Shown one piece after another: positions 1 to 6,386 of a stretch of DNA of 19,769 nt; within the stretch, counting starts at the first letter, position 1; the number at the start of each line of letters is the position of its first letter. A program made the translations under genes and the position numbers. The notes below the pieces were generated by a model that did no database searches, was not told the DNA's origin, and was given only the letters and a program-made list of their open reading frames with translations. The stretch is from Casp-actino8 sp044358015 (GTDB taxonomy: Bacteria; Actinomycetota; Acidimicrobiia; Acidimicrobiales; Ilumatobacteraceae): positions 1 through 19,769 of the forward strand of contig JBIKOO010000031.1 of the NCBI GenBank assembly GCA_044358015.1, in the 5' to 3' direction.

Positions 1-74
1 GAGCAAGCGGCGAGTGTGACAATCGATGCGAAAGCGACGGTAACGCCCAAAATACGACGAGTGGTAAGTGACAT
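1..74 (-). CDS. Lipoprotein, N-terminal fragment (runs off the window start)
   Basis: Only the first 24 complete codons are present. They read as a bacterial lipoprotein signal peptide: a basic N-terminus (MSLTTRR), a hydrophobic stretch, then the lipobox L-A-A-C with Cys24 as the expected acylation site, followed by Ser. The ATG is supported by a strong ribosome site (GGGGAGG on the minus strand at 80-86, 5 bases before the start). It diverges from the M20 peptidase gene. The mature protein lies outside the window, so its function cannot be named. A substrate-binding lipoprotein is a common possibility but is not shown here. Confidence 0.75.
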   Translation of the reverse strand, partial: MSLTTRRILGVTVAFASIVTLAAC

Positions 75-100
75 TGGTTCCTCCCCAGGTAACTCATGTG

Positions 101-106
101 ACCTTA
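101..106 (-). promoter_or_regulatory. Possible -10 box (TAAGGT) for the lipoprotein gene
   Basis: On the minus strand TAAGGT fits the actinobacterial -10 pattern TANNNT. It lies 26 bases before the lipoprotein ATG, leaving a short leader that holds the ribosome site. No convincing -35 box was seen. Confidence 0.3.
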
Positions 107-134
107 GAGCCTCGGCATCAGGCACAATGGTGTC

Positions 135-1256
135 GTGACTCAAGAAAAGATCGCGACCCCAGACCGTGAGTTGATGATTGGCGACGTCGGCCGACTTGTC
201 AACATTGAGTCTCCGTCTCTAGATATTGAAGCCGTCACGCAGAGTGCACATGAATTGGCATCATTAATACTGCAACGTCTGGGCTCTTCGGCAACATTGA
301 TCGACTCGATCGCTGGCCCGCACGTGCACTGGAGCGGCGGCGGCGAATCAAAGGTTTTGATCGTCGGGCACCATGACACCGTTTTCCCGAAAGGCGCGCT
401 CGCAGATCGTCCATTTACGGTTGAAGGCAACAAAGCGACTGGTCCCGGAATCTTTGATATGAAAGCCGGAATCGTGCAAGCGATTCATGGTGTTGCGGCT
501 TTAGCCGATAAATCTGGCATCGAGATTTTGATCACCTCCGATGAAGAAGTTGGATCAGTGCACTCGCGTGATCTGATTATTGAACGTGCCAAAGCCTGTG
601 GTGCAGTCTTGGTGTTAGAGCCAAGCGCCGATGGTGGTGCGTTGAAAACGGCGCGCAAGGGAACCGGCACATTTGAATTGCATGTTCATGGCCGTGCATC
701 ACACGCGGGTCTTGAACCAGAAAAAGGTGTCAATGCACTTGTTGAGGCTTCATCACAAGTTTTGCGAATCAATACATTTGGAAATGCCGAGGCAGGTACG
801 ACGGTGACGCCGACAGTTGCGGTAGTTGGGACAGCGGACAACGTGGTGCCAGCACTGGCGAAGATTTCAATTGACGTGCGCGTCGTTGAAGCCGCTGAAC
901 GTGAACGCGTCGAAGCACTGATGAATTCATTAAGCGTTGAACATCCTGAAGCGCGACTTGAAATCAAAGGTGGCTTTAATCGACCGCCGATGCCGCCGAC
1001 CGCGTCAACGTGGTTGTTTCCGTTGGCTGTTGAGGTGGCCCGAGATTTGGGGATGCCTGAATTACAAGGTGTGGCAGTAGGCGGAGGGTCTGACGGAAAC
1101 TTCACGGCTGCGGCCGGAGTGGCGACGCTCGACGGTCTTGGAGCTGTGGGCGGTGGCGCCCATGCCGATCACGAATGGGTCGATGTGAGCCAAATGCCAA
1201 GCCGAGCACTACTCATCGCCGGCCTCGTCTCCCGCCTCCAACAAAACCGCCAATAA
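135..1256 (+). CDS. M20-family zinc metallopeptidase (glutamate carboxypeptidase-like)
   Basis: A cytosolic-looking protein of 373 aa with no signal peptide. The M20 metal-site motifs are in order: GHHDTV near residue 78 (His79, Asp81), the bridging Asp108 in GIFDMKAG, the catalytic and metal pair Glu137-Glu138 in SDEEVGS, Glu162 in LEPS, the dimerisation-domain His190 in SHAGLEPEKG, and a C-terminal metal His within GGGAHADHE. The family hydrolyses amide bonds of N-acyl amino acids or small peptides using two zinc ions. The closest fit is the carboxypeptidase G2 / ArgE-like branch; substrate is not determined. GTG at 135 is the only plausible start because the ATG at 127 runs into a stop. 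No ribosome site is visible, so leaderless translation is possible. An arginine-biosynthesis deacetylase (ArgE) next to argG is tempting, but the genes are convergent and the family is broad. Confidence 0.9.
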   Translation: MTQEKIATPDRELMIGDVGRLVNIESPSLDIEAVTQSAHELASLILQRLGSSATLIDSIAGPHVHWSGGGESKVLIVGHHDTVFPKGALADRPFTVEGNKATGPGIFDMKAGIVQAIHGVAALADKSGIEILITSDEEVGSVHSRDLIIERAKACGAVLVLEPSADGGALKTARKGTGTFELHVHGRASHAGLEPEKGVNALVEASSQVLRINTFGNAEAGTTVTPTVAVVGTADNVVPALAKISIDVRVVEAAERERVEALMNSLSVEHPEARLEIKGGFNRPPMPPTASTWLFPLAVEVARDLGMPELQGVAVGGGSDGNFTAAAGVATLDGLGAVGGGAHADHEWVDVSQMPSRALLIAGLVSRLQQNRQ

Positions 1257-1260
1257 CTCA

Positions 1261-1309
1261 CCACTTTGGAAGATAGTTGCCGCCTAGCGGCAGGCAAATT
1301 CCAAAGTGG
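1261..1309. terminator. Interrupted palindrome between convergent genes, probable bidirectional terminator
   Basis: Outer arms CCACTTTGGAA (1261-1271) and TTCCAAAGTGG (1299-1309) are perfectly complementary. Nested inside and sharing the same centre is a second perfect stem, TGCCGC (1278-1283) with GCGGCA (1287-1292). The two stems are separated by an unpaired 6+6 base bulge. It lies just past the stops of the M20 gene and argG, which suits a terminator for both. Neither side has a real T-run, so a protein-binding or repeat-type (REP/MITE-like) palindrome is an alternative. Confidence 0.6.
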
Positions 1310-1320
1310 GGAAAATGGGG

Positions 1321-2643
1321 CTATTCGAGTTCGAGGAGGTTGGTGCCGGCGGCCAGGGTTCCGGCCTCACGGTATATCTCCAGTTTGCTACGACTGTCCT
1401 CAATATCAAGGTTGCGCATTGTCAACTGACCGATTCGATCAAGCGGACCAAACGGTTGATCTTCAACCCGTTCCATACTCAAGCGTTCGGGCGAATAGGT
1501 CAGGTGTGGGCCAGTTGTATCAAGCACCGTGTAATCGTCGCCACGACGCAACCGCAAAGTCACTTCACCGGTAATCGCAGAACCGACCCATCGCATGATG
1601 GGCTCGCGCAACATGAGGCTCTGCGGATCAAACCAACGACCCTCGTACAGCAGTCGACCTAAACGACGTCCCATGGTGCGGTAATTCTCGATCGTTCCTT
1701 CGTTATGAATGGCCGTGACAAGACGTTCATAAGCAATGTGCAATAACGCCAAACCTGGAGCCTCGTAAATACCTCGGCTCTTGGCTTCGATGATGCGATT
1801 TTCAATTTGGTCGCTCATGCCGAGTCCGTGACGTCCACCAATACGGTTGGCTTCGTGAACAAGTTCAACCTGATCAGCAAATTCTTGTTCGTTGATTGCA
1901 ACTGGCCAACCTTCGTGGAAACGAACCTTCACAGTTTCGGAAGCAATCGCAACATCTTCTCGATAGTGCGCAACGCCCATGATGGGCTCAACGATTTCCA
2001 TCGAAGTTGAAAGTTCTTCAAGCAACTTCGCTTCGTGGGTTGCTCCCCAAATATTGGCGTCAGTGCTGTAGGCCTTTTCGGTACTGGCGCGGTACGGCAA
2101 ATTGTTCGCCAATAAGAACTGACTCATTTCGGTACGGCCACCGAGTTCAGAAACAAAGGCTTCATCAAGCCACGGCTTGTACACGCGCAGTTTCGGATTG
2201 ACCATGAGTCCGTAACGATAGAAACGCTCGATGTCATTGCCCTTGTACGTTGATCCGTCGCCCCAGATATCAACGCCATCTTCGTGCATGGCGCGAACGA
2301 GCAAAGTTCCGGTCACCGCGCGACCAAGTGGAGTGGTGTTGAAATAGGTCTTGCCGGCCGTCGTGATATGGAAGGCTCCACATTGCAAAGCCATCAAACC
2401 TTCGCGGACCAATTCGGAGCGACAATCAATGAGGCGAGCTTCTTGGGCGCCGTATTCTTTGGCTCGTCCTGGGATGCCCGAGAGGTCGGGTTCGTCGGGT
2501 TGACCGAGGTCGGCGGTGTAGCAATAGGGGATTGCGCCTTTGGCTCGCATCCAGGCCACGGCAGCCGAAGTATCCAGTCCGCCCGAGAATGCGATTCCGA
2601 CTCGTTCGCCGATGGGGAGAGATGTAAGTACCTTGGCCGACAT
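1321..2643 (-). CDS. argG: Argininosuccinate synthase, long E. coli-type form
   Basis: Joins citrulline and aspartate using ATP to make argininosuccinate, the penultimate step of arginine synthesis, in the cytosol. From the chosen ATG the protein has 440 aa. The N-terminal ATP-pyrophosphatase loop is at residues 17-26 (IAFSGGLDTS). Recognisable downstream blocks include YTADLGQPDEPD, QCGAFH, YFNTTPLGRAVTG, IWGDGSTYKGNDIERFYRYG, KAYSTDANIWGATHEAK and RIGGRHGLGMSDQIENR. These match the roughly 447-residue E. coli form rather than the roughly 400-residue form usual in actinobacteria. The reading frame stays open upstream to 2760, but similarity begins at the 2643 ATG, and TAGCGT sits 8 bases before it. 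No argH is nearby; the gene diverges from a phosphatase gene. Confidence 0.95.
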   Translation of the reverse strand: MSAKVLTSLPIGERVGIAFSGGLDTSAAVAWMRAKGAIPYCYTADLGQPDEPDLSGIPGRAKEYGAQEARLIDCRSELVREGLMALQCGAFHITTAGKTYFNTTPLGRAVTGTLLVRAMHEDGVDIWGDGSTYKGNDIERFYRYGLMVNPKLRVYKPWLDEAFVSELGGRTEMSQFLLANNLPYRASTEKAYSTDANIWGATHEAKLLEELSTSMEIVEPIMGVAHYREDVAIASETVKVRFHEGWPVAINEQEFADQVELVHEANRIGGRHGLGMSDQIENRIIEAKSRGIYEAPGLALLHIAYERLVTAIHNEGTIENYRTMGRRLGRLLYEGRWFDPQSLMLREPIMRWVGSAITGEVTLRLRRGDDYTVLDTTGPHLTYSPERLSMERVEDQPFGPLDRIGQLTMRNLDIEDSRSKLEIYREAGTLAAGTNLLELE

Positions 2644-2651
2644 AGGGTTTG

Positions 2652-2657
2652 ACGCTA
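2652..2657 (-). promoter_or_regulatory. Leaderless-type -10 box (TAGCGT) for argG
   Basis: On the minus strand TAGCGT is followed by 8 bases and then the argG ATG. The same hexamer lies 7 bases before pgi. There is no ribosome site, so transcription probably starts at or next to the start codon. This supports the 2643 start. Confidence 0.5.
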
Positions 2658-2710
2658 TCGGTTCAGCCCACCTGAGTCGGGTGACTATGAGGTGGCATAT
2701 CGTAGGGACT

Positions 2711-2746
2711 GCATGAATAAGGGCATGAATAACGGCATGAATATGG
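2711..2746 (+). repeat. Three tandem 12-base units, each with an in-frame ATG
   Basis: Units GCATGAATAAGG, GCATGAATAACG and GCATGAATATGG follow each other without a gap at the front of the phosphatase frame. They place in-frame ATG codons at 2713, 2725 and 2737, and another at 2743. The unit length is a multiple of three, so changes in copy number would keep the frame. Confidence 0.8.
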
Positions 2747-3225
2747 ATGGAGGCATCCACGAGATACCGATGCCGATGCTGCCTGGCCAGTTGTGGCTAT
2801 GCGGCAAACATTTCATTGGCCCCGACCCTGAGGTCGCGGTACGGCGCGTGAATGCTGATCATGTTGTTTGTCTCGTTCAAGAACATGAACTCAGAGGGCG
2901 TTATGACGACTACATCAGGTGGCTTCGACCCAATGAGCGGGCCACTTGGTTCCCGATTCATGACTTGTCGTCACCAGTGCTATCGGATGTCTTGCCGCTG
3001 TATCAACAAGTGAAAGAACGTTTGGCTCGTGGGGAATCGATAGTTGCACATTGTGCGGCTGGAATAGGTCGCGCGGGTACCTTGGCCGTTGCGGTGTGCC
3101 AACTTGCAGGTATGCCGTTAGATGAAGCACTGACTCACGTGCGCCACCATCGACCAGGGGCCGGGCCAGAAGCGGGGAGTCAGTTAGATGTAGTGGTTGC
3201 GCTTGACAAATTGCTGAGTCGATAA
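2713..3225 (+). CDS. Dual-specificity / tyrosine-type protein phosphatase
   Basis: A compact cytosolic cysteine phosphatase. The signature loop HCAAGIGRAGT holds the CX5R nucleophile motif, with the Cys codon at 3052-3054 (residue 114 from this start) and Arg six residues later. An Asp in PIHDLSSPV, about 40 residues upstream, is placed as the general acid. The family removes phosphate from Tyr or Ser/Thr; the substrate is unknown. The start is uncertain: a GTG at 2692 and ATGs at 2713, 2725, 2737 and 2743 are all in frame. ATG 2713 is preferred because TATCGT lies 9 bases before it, while conserved-looking sequence begins only near LPGQLWLCG. The 3' end overlaps the convergent membrane-protein gene by 46 bases. 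Confidence 0.8.
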   Translation: MNKGMNNGMNMDGGIHEIPMPMLPGQLWLCGKHFIGPDPEVAVRRVNADHVVCLVQEHELRGRYDDYIRWLRPNERATWFPIHDLSSPVLSDVLPLYQQVKERLARGESIVAHCAAGIGRAGTLAVAVCQLAGMPLDEALTHVRHHRPGAGPEAGSQLDVVVALDKLLSR

Positions 3226-3686
3226 CGACCGGCGAAAGCGCCAACCATTAATAACAAGCCCGAGATTGCGAGTACAAAAGTCACGACTGCACTGCCGGGT
3301 GACGAGTCACGATCAAGGACGGCAAGCACCATGAGGATGCTGGTCGGCACTGCCGAAACTAGAAATACTTGGGGGCCGTGGAAGAGCGACCACAAAGCCG
3401 TGGCCATGAACGGAAAACAGGTTGCGACGACAAAAATGGTCAACATCACCGAACCCCATCGTTGATCGTCAAGCCAAATGACGGGCCGACCAATGATTTG
3501 TGACGACGCCCCAACGCAAATGAAGGCGAACATTTCCAGGAGCCAACCAAGGGCGATGATTCGGCTCCAAGCGGGCGCAAGACGGGTTTGCTGCCGAGCA
3601 TCAGGAAAAAAGTTGAATTCGGGCGGGGTTGCCGATGGCGGACTGAGACGCGGAGCTTGCCAGTCGGGGGAATCGGTCACGCTCAC
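3180..3686 (-). CDS. Hypothetical four-helix membrane protein
   Basis: The family is not recognised. The predicted protein has 168 aa with a soluble N-terminal segment of about 40 residues rich in Pro, Ser and Thr. Four hydrophobic segments follow, around WSRIIALGWLLEMFAFICVG, the stretch starting SVMLTIFVVATCFPF, VFLVSAVPTSILMVLAVL and VVTFVLAISGLLLMVGAFAG. The frame is open further upstream into the divergent glycosyltransferase gene. GTG 3686 is preferred because TAACTT lies exactly 7 bases before it on the minus strand; GTG 3680 is the alternative. The last 15 codons overlap the 3' end of the phosphatase gene. Its promoter is back to back with that of the glycosyltransferase, which hints at shared expression but does not prove a shared function. 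Confidence 0.65.
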   Translation of the reverse strand: MSVTDSPDWQAPRLSPPSATPPEFNFFPDARQQTRLAPAWSRIIALGWLLEMFAFICVGASSQIIGRPVIWLDDQRWGSVMLTIFVVATCFPFMATALWSLFHGPQVFLVSAVPTSILMVLAVLDRDSSPGSAVVTFVLAISGLLLMVGAFAGRYRLSNLSSATTTSN

Positions 3687-3693
3687 AAAAGCC

Positions 3694-3699
3694 AAGTTA
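3694..3699 (-). promoter_or_regulatory. Leaderless-type -10 box (TAACTT) for the membrane protein
   Basis: Minus-strand TAACTT is followed by 7 bases and GTG 3686. The identical hexamer serves the opposite gene 30 bases away. Confidence 0.5.
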
Positions 3700-3728
3700 C
3701 CTGAAGTACATGCCGCAGAGTCAGCCGA

Positions 3729-3734
3729 TAACTT
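3729..3734 (+). promoter_or_regulatory. Leaderless-type -10 box (TAACTT) for the glycosyltransferase
   Basis: TAACTT is followed by 6 bases and GTG 3741, with no ribosome site. It supports the GTG start, which keeps the whole N-terminal strand of the GT-A fold. Confidence 0.5.
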
Positions 3735-3740
3735 GCAGAT

Positions 3741-4505
3741 GTGGCTACAGAAACGGCGAGTCCGCATTTCCAGAAACTTTCGTTCTTTTTTCCCATGTGG
3801 AATGAGGAGGAATACATCGGACGGACCTTGTCGGCTGCTCACGAGGCTGGTCGTTCGCTCATCAATGTTGGAGAGATCGCCGACTATGAGATTTTGATTA
3901 TTGACGATGCGTCGACCGACTCAACACCCCAACTTGCCGACGAGGCTGCTGCTAATGATTCGCGGGTTCGCGTTGTGCACCATCCGAAGAACCGCAAGCT
4001 CGGTGGTTCAATCAAAACCGGATTTGCGAACGTCACTGGCGACTTAGTGCTCTACACCGATGCAGACTTGCCCTTTGACATGGTCGAATTGCAAAAGGCT
4101 TGTCGTTTGATGCGTCAGTATGAGGCCGACGTCATTAGTGCGTACCGACTAGATCGAACTGGCGAAGGCTATGTTCGAACCGTTTATTCATTTTTTTACA
4201 ACGCGCTGGTTCGGATTTTCTTCGGGCTCAAAATTCGCGATGTGAACTTTGCCTTCAAAATGTGCCGTGGACGAATCTTCGAACACATCTCGCTCAAGAG
4301 CGAGGGCTCATTTATTGACGCTGAATTAGTGATTCGGGCGAACAAGCTTGGTTATCACATTGTGCAGTTTGGTGTTGACTACTTTCCACGAACCCGGGGC
4401 GTTTCCACGTTGTCTTCGCCGAGTGTCATCGTCAAGATTCTCAAAGAAATGCGTGAATTGCGTCAAGAACTTCGCGCTATTGAGCCCATCGTCACTCGGT
4501 CCTAA
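3741..4505 (+). CDS. Family 2 glycosyltransferase (polyprenyl-phosphate sugar transferase-like)
   Basis: A 254-aa GT-A fold enzyme. The order is LSFFFPMWNEEEY (residues 13-25, nucleotide-binding first strand), LIIDDASTDST (52-62), KLGGSIKTGF (86-95) and the metal-binding DXD motif as TDAD (106-109). Then come an AYRLDRTGEGYVR segment and a C-terminal GSFIDAELVIRANKLGY block. This pattern suits enzymes that move a sugar from a nucleotide donor to a polyprenyl phosphate (DPM1-like). There is no C-terminal membrane domain, so it would be a soluble or peripheral enzyme. The L,D-transpeptidase gene follows 36 bases later on the same strand, suggesting a cell-envelope role. Donor and acceptor cannot be read from the sequence. 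Confidence 0.88.
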   Translation: MATETASPHFQKLSFFFPMWNEEEYIGRTLSAAHEAGRSLINVGEIADYEILIIDDASTDSTPQLADEAAANDSRVRVVHHPKNRKLGGSIKTGFANVTGDLVLYTDADLPFDMVELQKACRLMRQYEADVISAYRLDRTGEGYVRTVYSFFYNALVRIFFGLKIRDVNFAFKMCRGRIFEHISLKSEGSFIDAELVIRANKLGYHIVQFGVDYFPRTRGVSTLSSPSVIVKILKEMRELRQELRAIEPIVTRS

Positions 4506-4527
4506 CCCACCTTTCGTCCGTGAGAGA

Positions 4528-4533
4528 TAACCT
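4528..4533 (+). promoter_or_regulatory. Leaderless-type -10 box (TAACCT) for the L,D-transpeptidase
   Basis: TAACCT lies 8 bases before GTG 4542, in the short gap after the glycosyltransferase stop. The transpeptidase may therefore be transcribed on its own as well as by read-through. Confidence 0.4.
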
Positions 4534-4541
4534 TCATACCC

Positions 4542-5636
4542 GTGTCTAGTCCCCAGCGCCCCCGACGAATGAAATCGAGTCGTATGCGTTCTTCGGCGTT
4601 GCAACAATGGACACCCGCAGTCGCGGCTGGCGCAATTTTGTCAGCAGTCGTTTTGATCGGGGTCGTCGCTGATGGGTCTTCATCAGATAACGGCGCAACA
4701 GAATCAACGACATCTATCGCGCAAGTGATCACTCCCTCATCAACGGCCCCTGTCAATAAACTGCCGTTAACTCAAACATACGGTCGTGGTGCGGCTGGTC
4801 CCGAAATCAAGTTGATTCAAGACCGATTGATTGAGTTGAACTTTGATCCAGGTATCGCCGACGGCGCATTTGGTGAACGCACTCAACAAGCAGTGTGGGC
4901 TTTTGAAAAACTTGTGATGGGTGTGCCACGTGATCAAGTGACAGGGAAGGTGACACCCGAAATGTGGAGTCGCATGCAGGACCCCTTGCAAATTTTGCCA
5001 CGCCGGCCCGACTCAACCCCTGACCACACCGAGATCTACTTGCCGGAGCAGGTTCTCATTGTTTTTAACGCTGATGTTCCCGTGCTTGTCACTCACATAT
5101 CTTCAGGTGACAACGAAGAATGGTGCGAGGAAGTCACGATTTCTCCAGGCGAACAAGATAACGAAAACGGGACAGAAGCGATCAAGAAAGGTGTGTGCGG
5201 TTTGTCGTGGACACCTGGTGGCGTTTACAAGTATTACCGAATGGTGGTTGGACGACGAGAGAGTCAACTCGGCGGTATGTACAACCCGGTGTACTTCAAT
5301 AAGGGAATTGCAGTTCACGGTGCCCAGGAAGTTCCTGACCATCCGGCTTCTCACGGTTGCATTCGTATTCCGATGCACGTCTCTGATTATTACCAATCAC
5401 TCGTAGCCAAAGGTGATCAAGTTTTTGTGTTTGATGGAGTGAAAGAGCCCGAAGCTTATGGCGCGCAAGTACCACGCTTTAACTGGAGAGATCCGAATTA
5501 CACCACGACCACGACGTCAACCACTGCCGCTCCAGTGGTGACGGTGCCTCCAACGATTGCTCCGACGACGACGCCGGCAGCGGTTACAACGACAACGAGC
5601 ACGACTACGACAACTGTTGTTATTCCTGCTGCTTAG
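4542..5636 (+). CDS. L,D-transpeptidase with peptidoglycan-binding domain and Thr-rich tail
   Basis: Makes 3-3 (Dap-Dap type) peptidoglycan cross-links or attaches partners to the wall, acting outside the membrane. The 364-aa product has a basic cytosolic N-terminus and one signal anchor near residues 27-45. A PG_binding_1 repeat follows at about 75-130 (GRGAAGPEIKLIQDRL, DGAFGERTQQAVWAFE). The YkuD catalytic domain ends in the motif HGAQEVPDHPASHGCIRIP, with Cys273 as nucleophile. After it come about 50 residues made mostly of Thr, Pro, Ala and Val, placed after the catalytic domain rather than as a linker before it. GTG 4542 is chosen from the upstream -10 box; ATG 4569 is an alternative. 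The stop overlaps that of the convergent DUF305 gene. Confidence 0.92.
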   Translation: MSSPQRPRRMKSSRMRSSALQQWTPAVAAGAILSAVVLIGVVADGSSSDNGATESTTSIAQVITPSSTAPVNKLPLTQTYGRGAAGPEIKLIQDRLIELNFDPGIADGAFGERTQQAVWAFEKLVMGVPRDQVTGKVTPEMWSRMQDPLQILPRRPDSTPDHTEIYLPEQVLIVFNADVPVLVTHISSGDNEEWCEEVTISPGEQDNENGTEAIKKGVCGLSWTPGGVYKYYRMVVGRRESQLGGMYNPVYFNKGIAVHGAQEVPDHPASHGCIRIPMHVSDYYQSLVAKGDQVFVFDGVKEPEAYGAQVPRFNWRDPNYTTTTTSTTAAPVVTVPPTIAPTTTPAAVTTTTSTTTTTVVIPAA

Positions 5637-6286
5637 TTGTTCAGTGAGTCAATGACCTTTTGAAGTTCATCAACTTCGGCCTGCTGGCCCTTAACCATTG
5701 ACTTAGCCATATTGATGACATCTTGATTTGACGCATTTTCAATTGCATAGTTGGCCATCGCAATTCCGCCGTTGTGATGCTTGATCATGAGTGTGGCAAA
5801 GATGCGTGCACCTTCGTCGCCCGAAGCTGCTGCCAACGAGTCGAGTTCAGATTGGCTCGCAAGCCCATCCATTTCGTCAATAGGCATCGGGTGTCCCATC
5901 CATGTCATTGCAGTGCCAGTGTCGTTGACCTCACTGGCTGACAATGAGCGAAGCAACTGCACCATGCGTCCATTTTCTAATTGCTGTGTCAACAAGATTT
6001 CTTCGGCCAGCATGCTGAGGCGCGGGTGAGGGTCAACGGCAGAGGTGCGGTAGAAGTAGGCCATCTCGACTGCTTGATCATGGTGGTATCGCATGTCCTG
6101 CAAGAACCCGACATCAACCTTGTTTTTGTCTGGGGTAGCAGCGGCGTCGCCGAAGTAGTAGCCGATACCAATTCCGAGGACCAACATTGAAAGGCCGAGC
6201 GCGAAAAAGTTCAGGGGGTTTTGCCACCAAGGAAGAACAATGACTTCGTCGTCAAGGTTTGCGGCATCATCAACTTGCGTACTCAT
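5633..6286 (-). CDS. Membrane-anchored DUF305 protein
   Basis: A 217-aa protein with an acidic cytosolic N-terminus, one transmembrane anchor at about residues 27-45 and an extracytoplasmic DUF305 domain. The two hallmark His-rich helices are present: FLQDMRYHHDQAVEMA (His68-His69) and FATLMIKHHNGGIAMA (His170-His171). A Met-rich stretch lies between them (MTWMGHPMP, DEMDG). DUF305 proteins are four-helix bundles in the ferritin-like / CopM class, some of which bind copper or silver. The His and Met pattern suits a metal role, but this is inference. The ATG at 6286 has no clear ribosome site. The gene is convergent with the transpeptidase gene (4-base overlap) and divergent from livG. Confidence 0.87.
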   Translation of the reverse strand: MSTQVDDAANLDDEVIVLPWWQNPLNFFALGLSMLVLGIGIGYYFGDAAATPDKNKVDVGFLQDMRYHHDQAVEMAYFYRTSAVDPHPRLSMLAEEILLTQQLENGRMVQLLRSLSASEVNDTGTAMTWMGHPMPIDEMDGLASQSELDSLAAASGDEGARIFATLMIKHHNGGIAMANYAIENASNQDVINMAKSMVKGQQAEVDELQKVIDSLNN

Positions 6287-6356
6287 GTCTCAAGCGTGTC
6301 ATAGATCTAAGTGCTGAGCGTCACCTTTTGTGATCTTTTTGTTCTGAGAAATATGT

Positions 6357-6372
6357 ACCAATTTGCATTGGT
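6357..6372. promoter_or_regulatory. Inverted repeat just upstream of the liv promoter, possible operator
   Basis: ACCAAT-TTGC-ATTGGT is a perfect 6-base inverted repeat with a 4-base centre. It ends 2 bases before the TAGTTT -10 box of livG, so a bound regulator would cover the -35 region. It lies in the 100-base gap between divergent DUF305 and livG genes, and could act on either. No regulator gene is adjacent. Confidence 0.4.
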
Positions 6373-6374
6373 GG

Positions 6375-6380
6375 TAGTTT
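6375..6380 (+). promoter_or_regulatory. Leaderless-type -10 box (TAGTTT) for the liv operon
   Basis: TAGTTT is followed by 6 bases and GTG 6387, with no ribosome site between. It would start the whole livGFHM transcript at the first codon. Confidence 0.5.
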
Positions 6381-6386
6381 TGGTTC

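Noticed and set aside
135..2643. M20 peptidase as argE working with argG
   Set aside because: The genes are convergent and separated by a terminator-like palindrome, and the motifs fit the wider carboxypeptidase group as well as ArgE.
2644..2760. N-terminal extension of argG by 39 residues up to 2760
   Set aside because: The extra residues are a low-complexity His/Ile stretch made by the repeat of the opposite gene, similarity to ArgG begins at ATG 2643, and a -10 box lies between.
3687..3842. Longer N-terminus of the membrane protein starting at 3842 or ATG 3767
   Set aside because: It would overlap the glycosyltransferase coding start and its promoter; GTG 3686 has a matching -10 box at the right distance.
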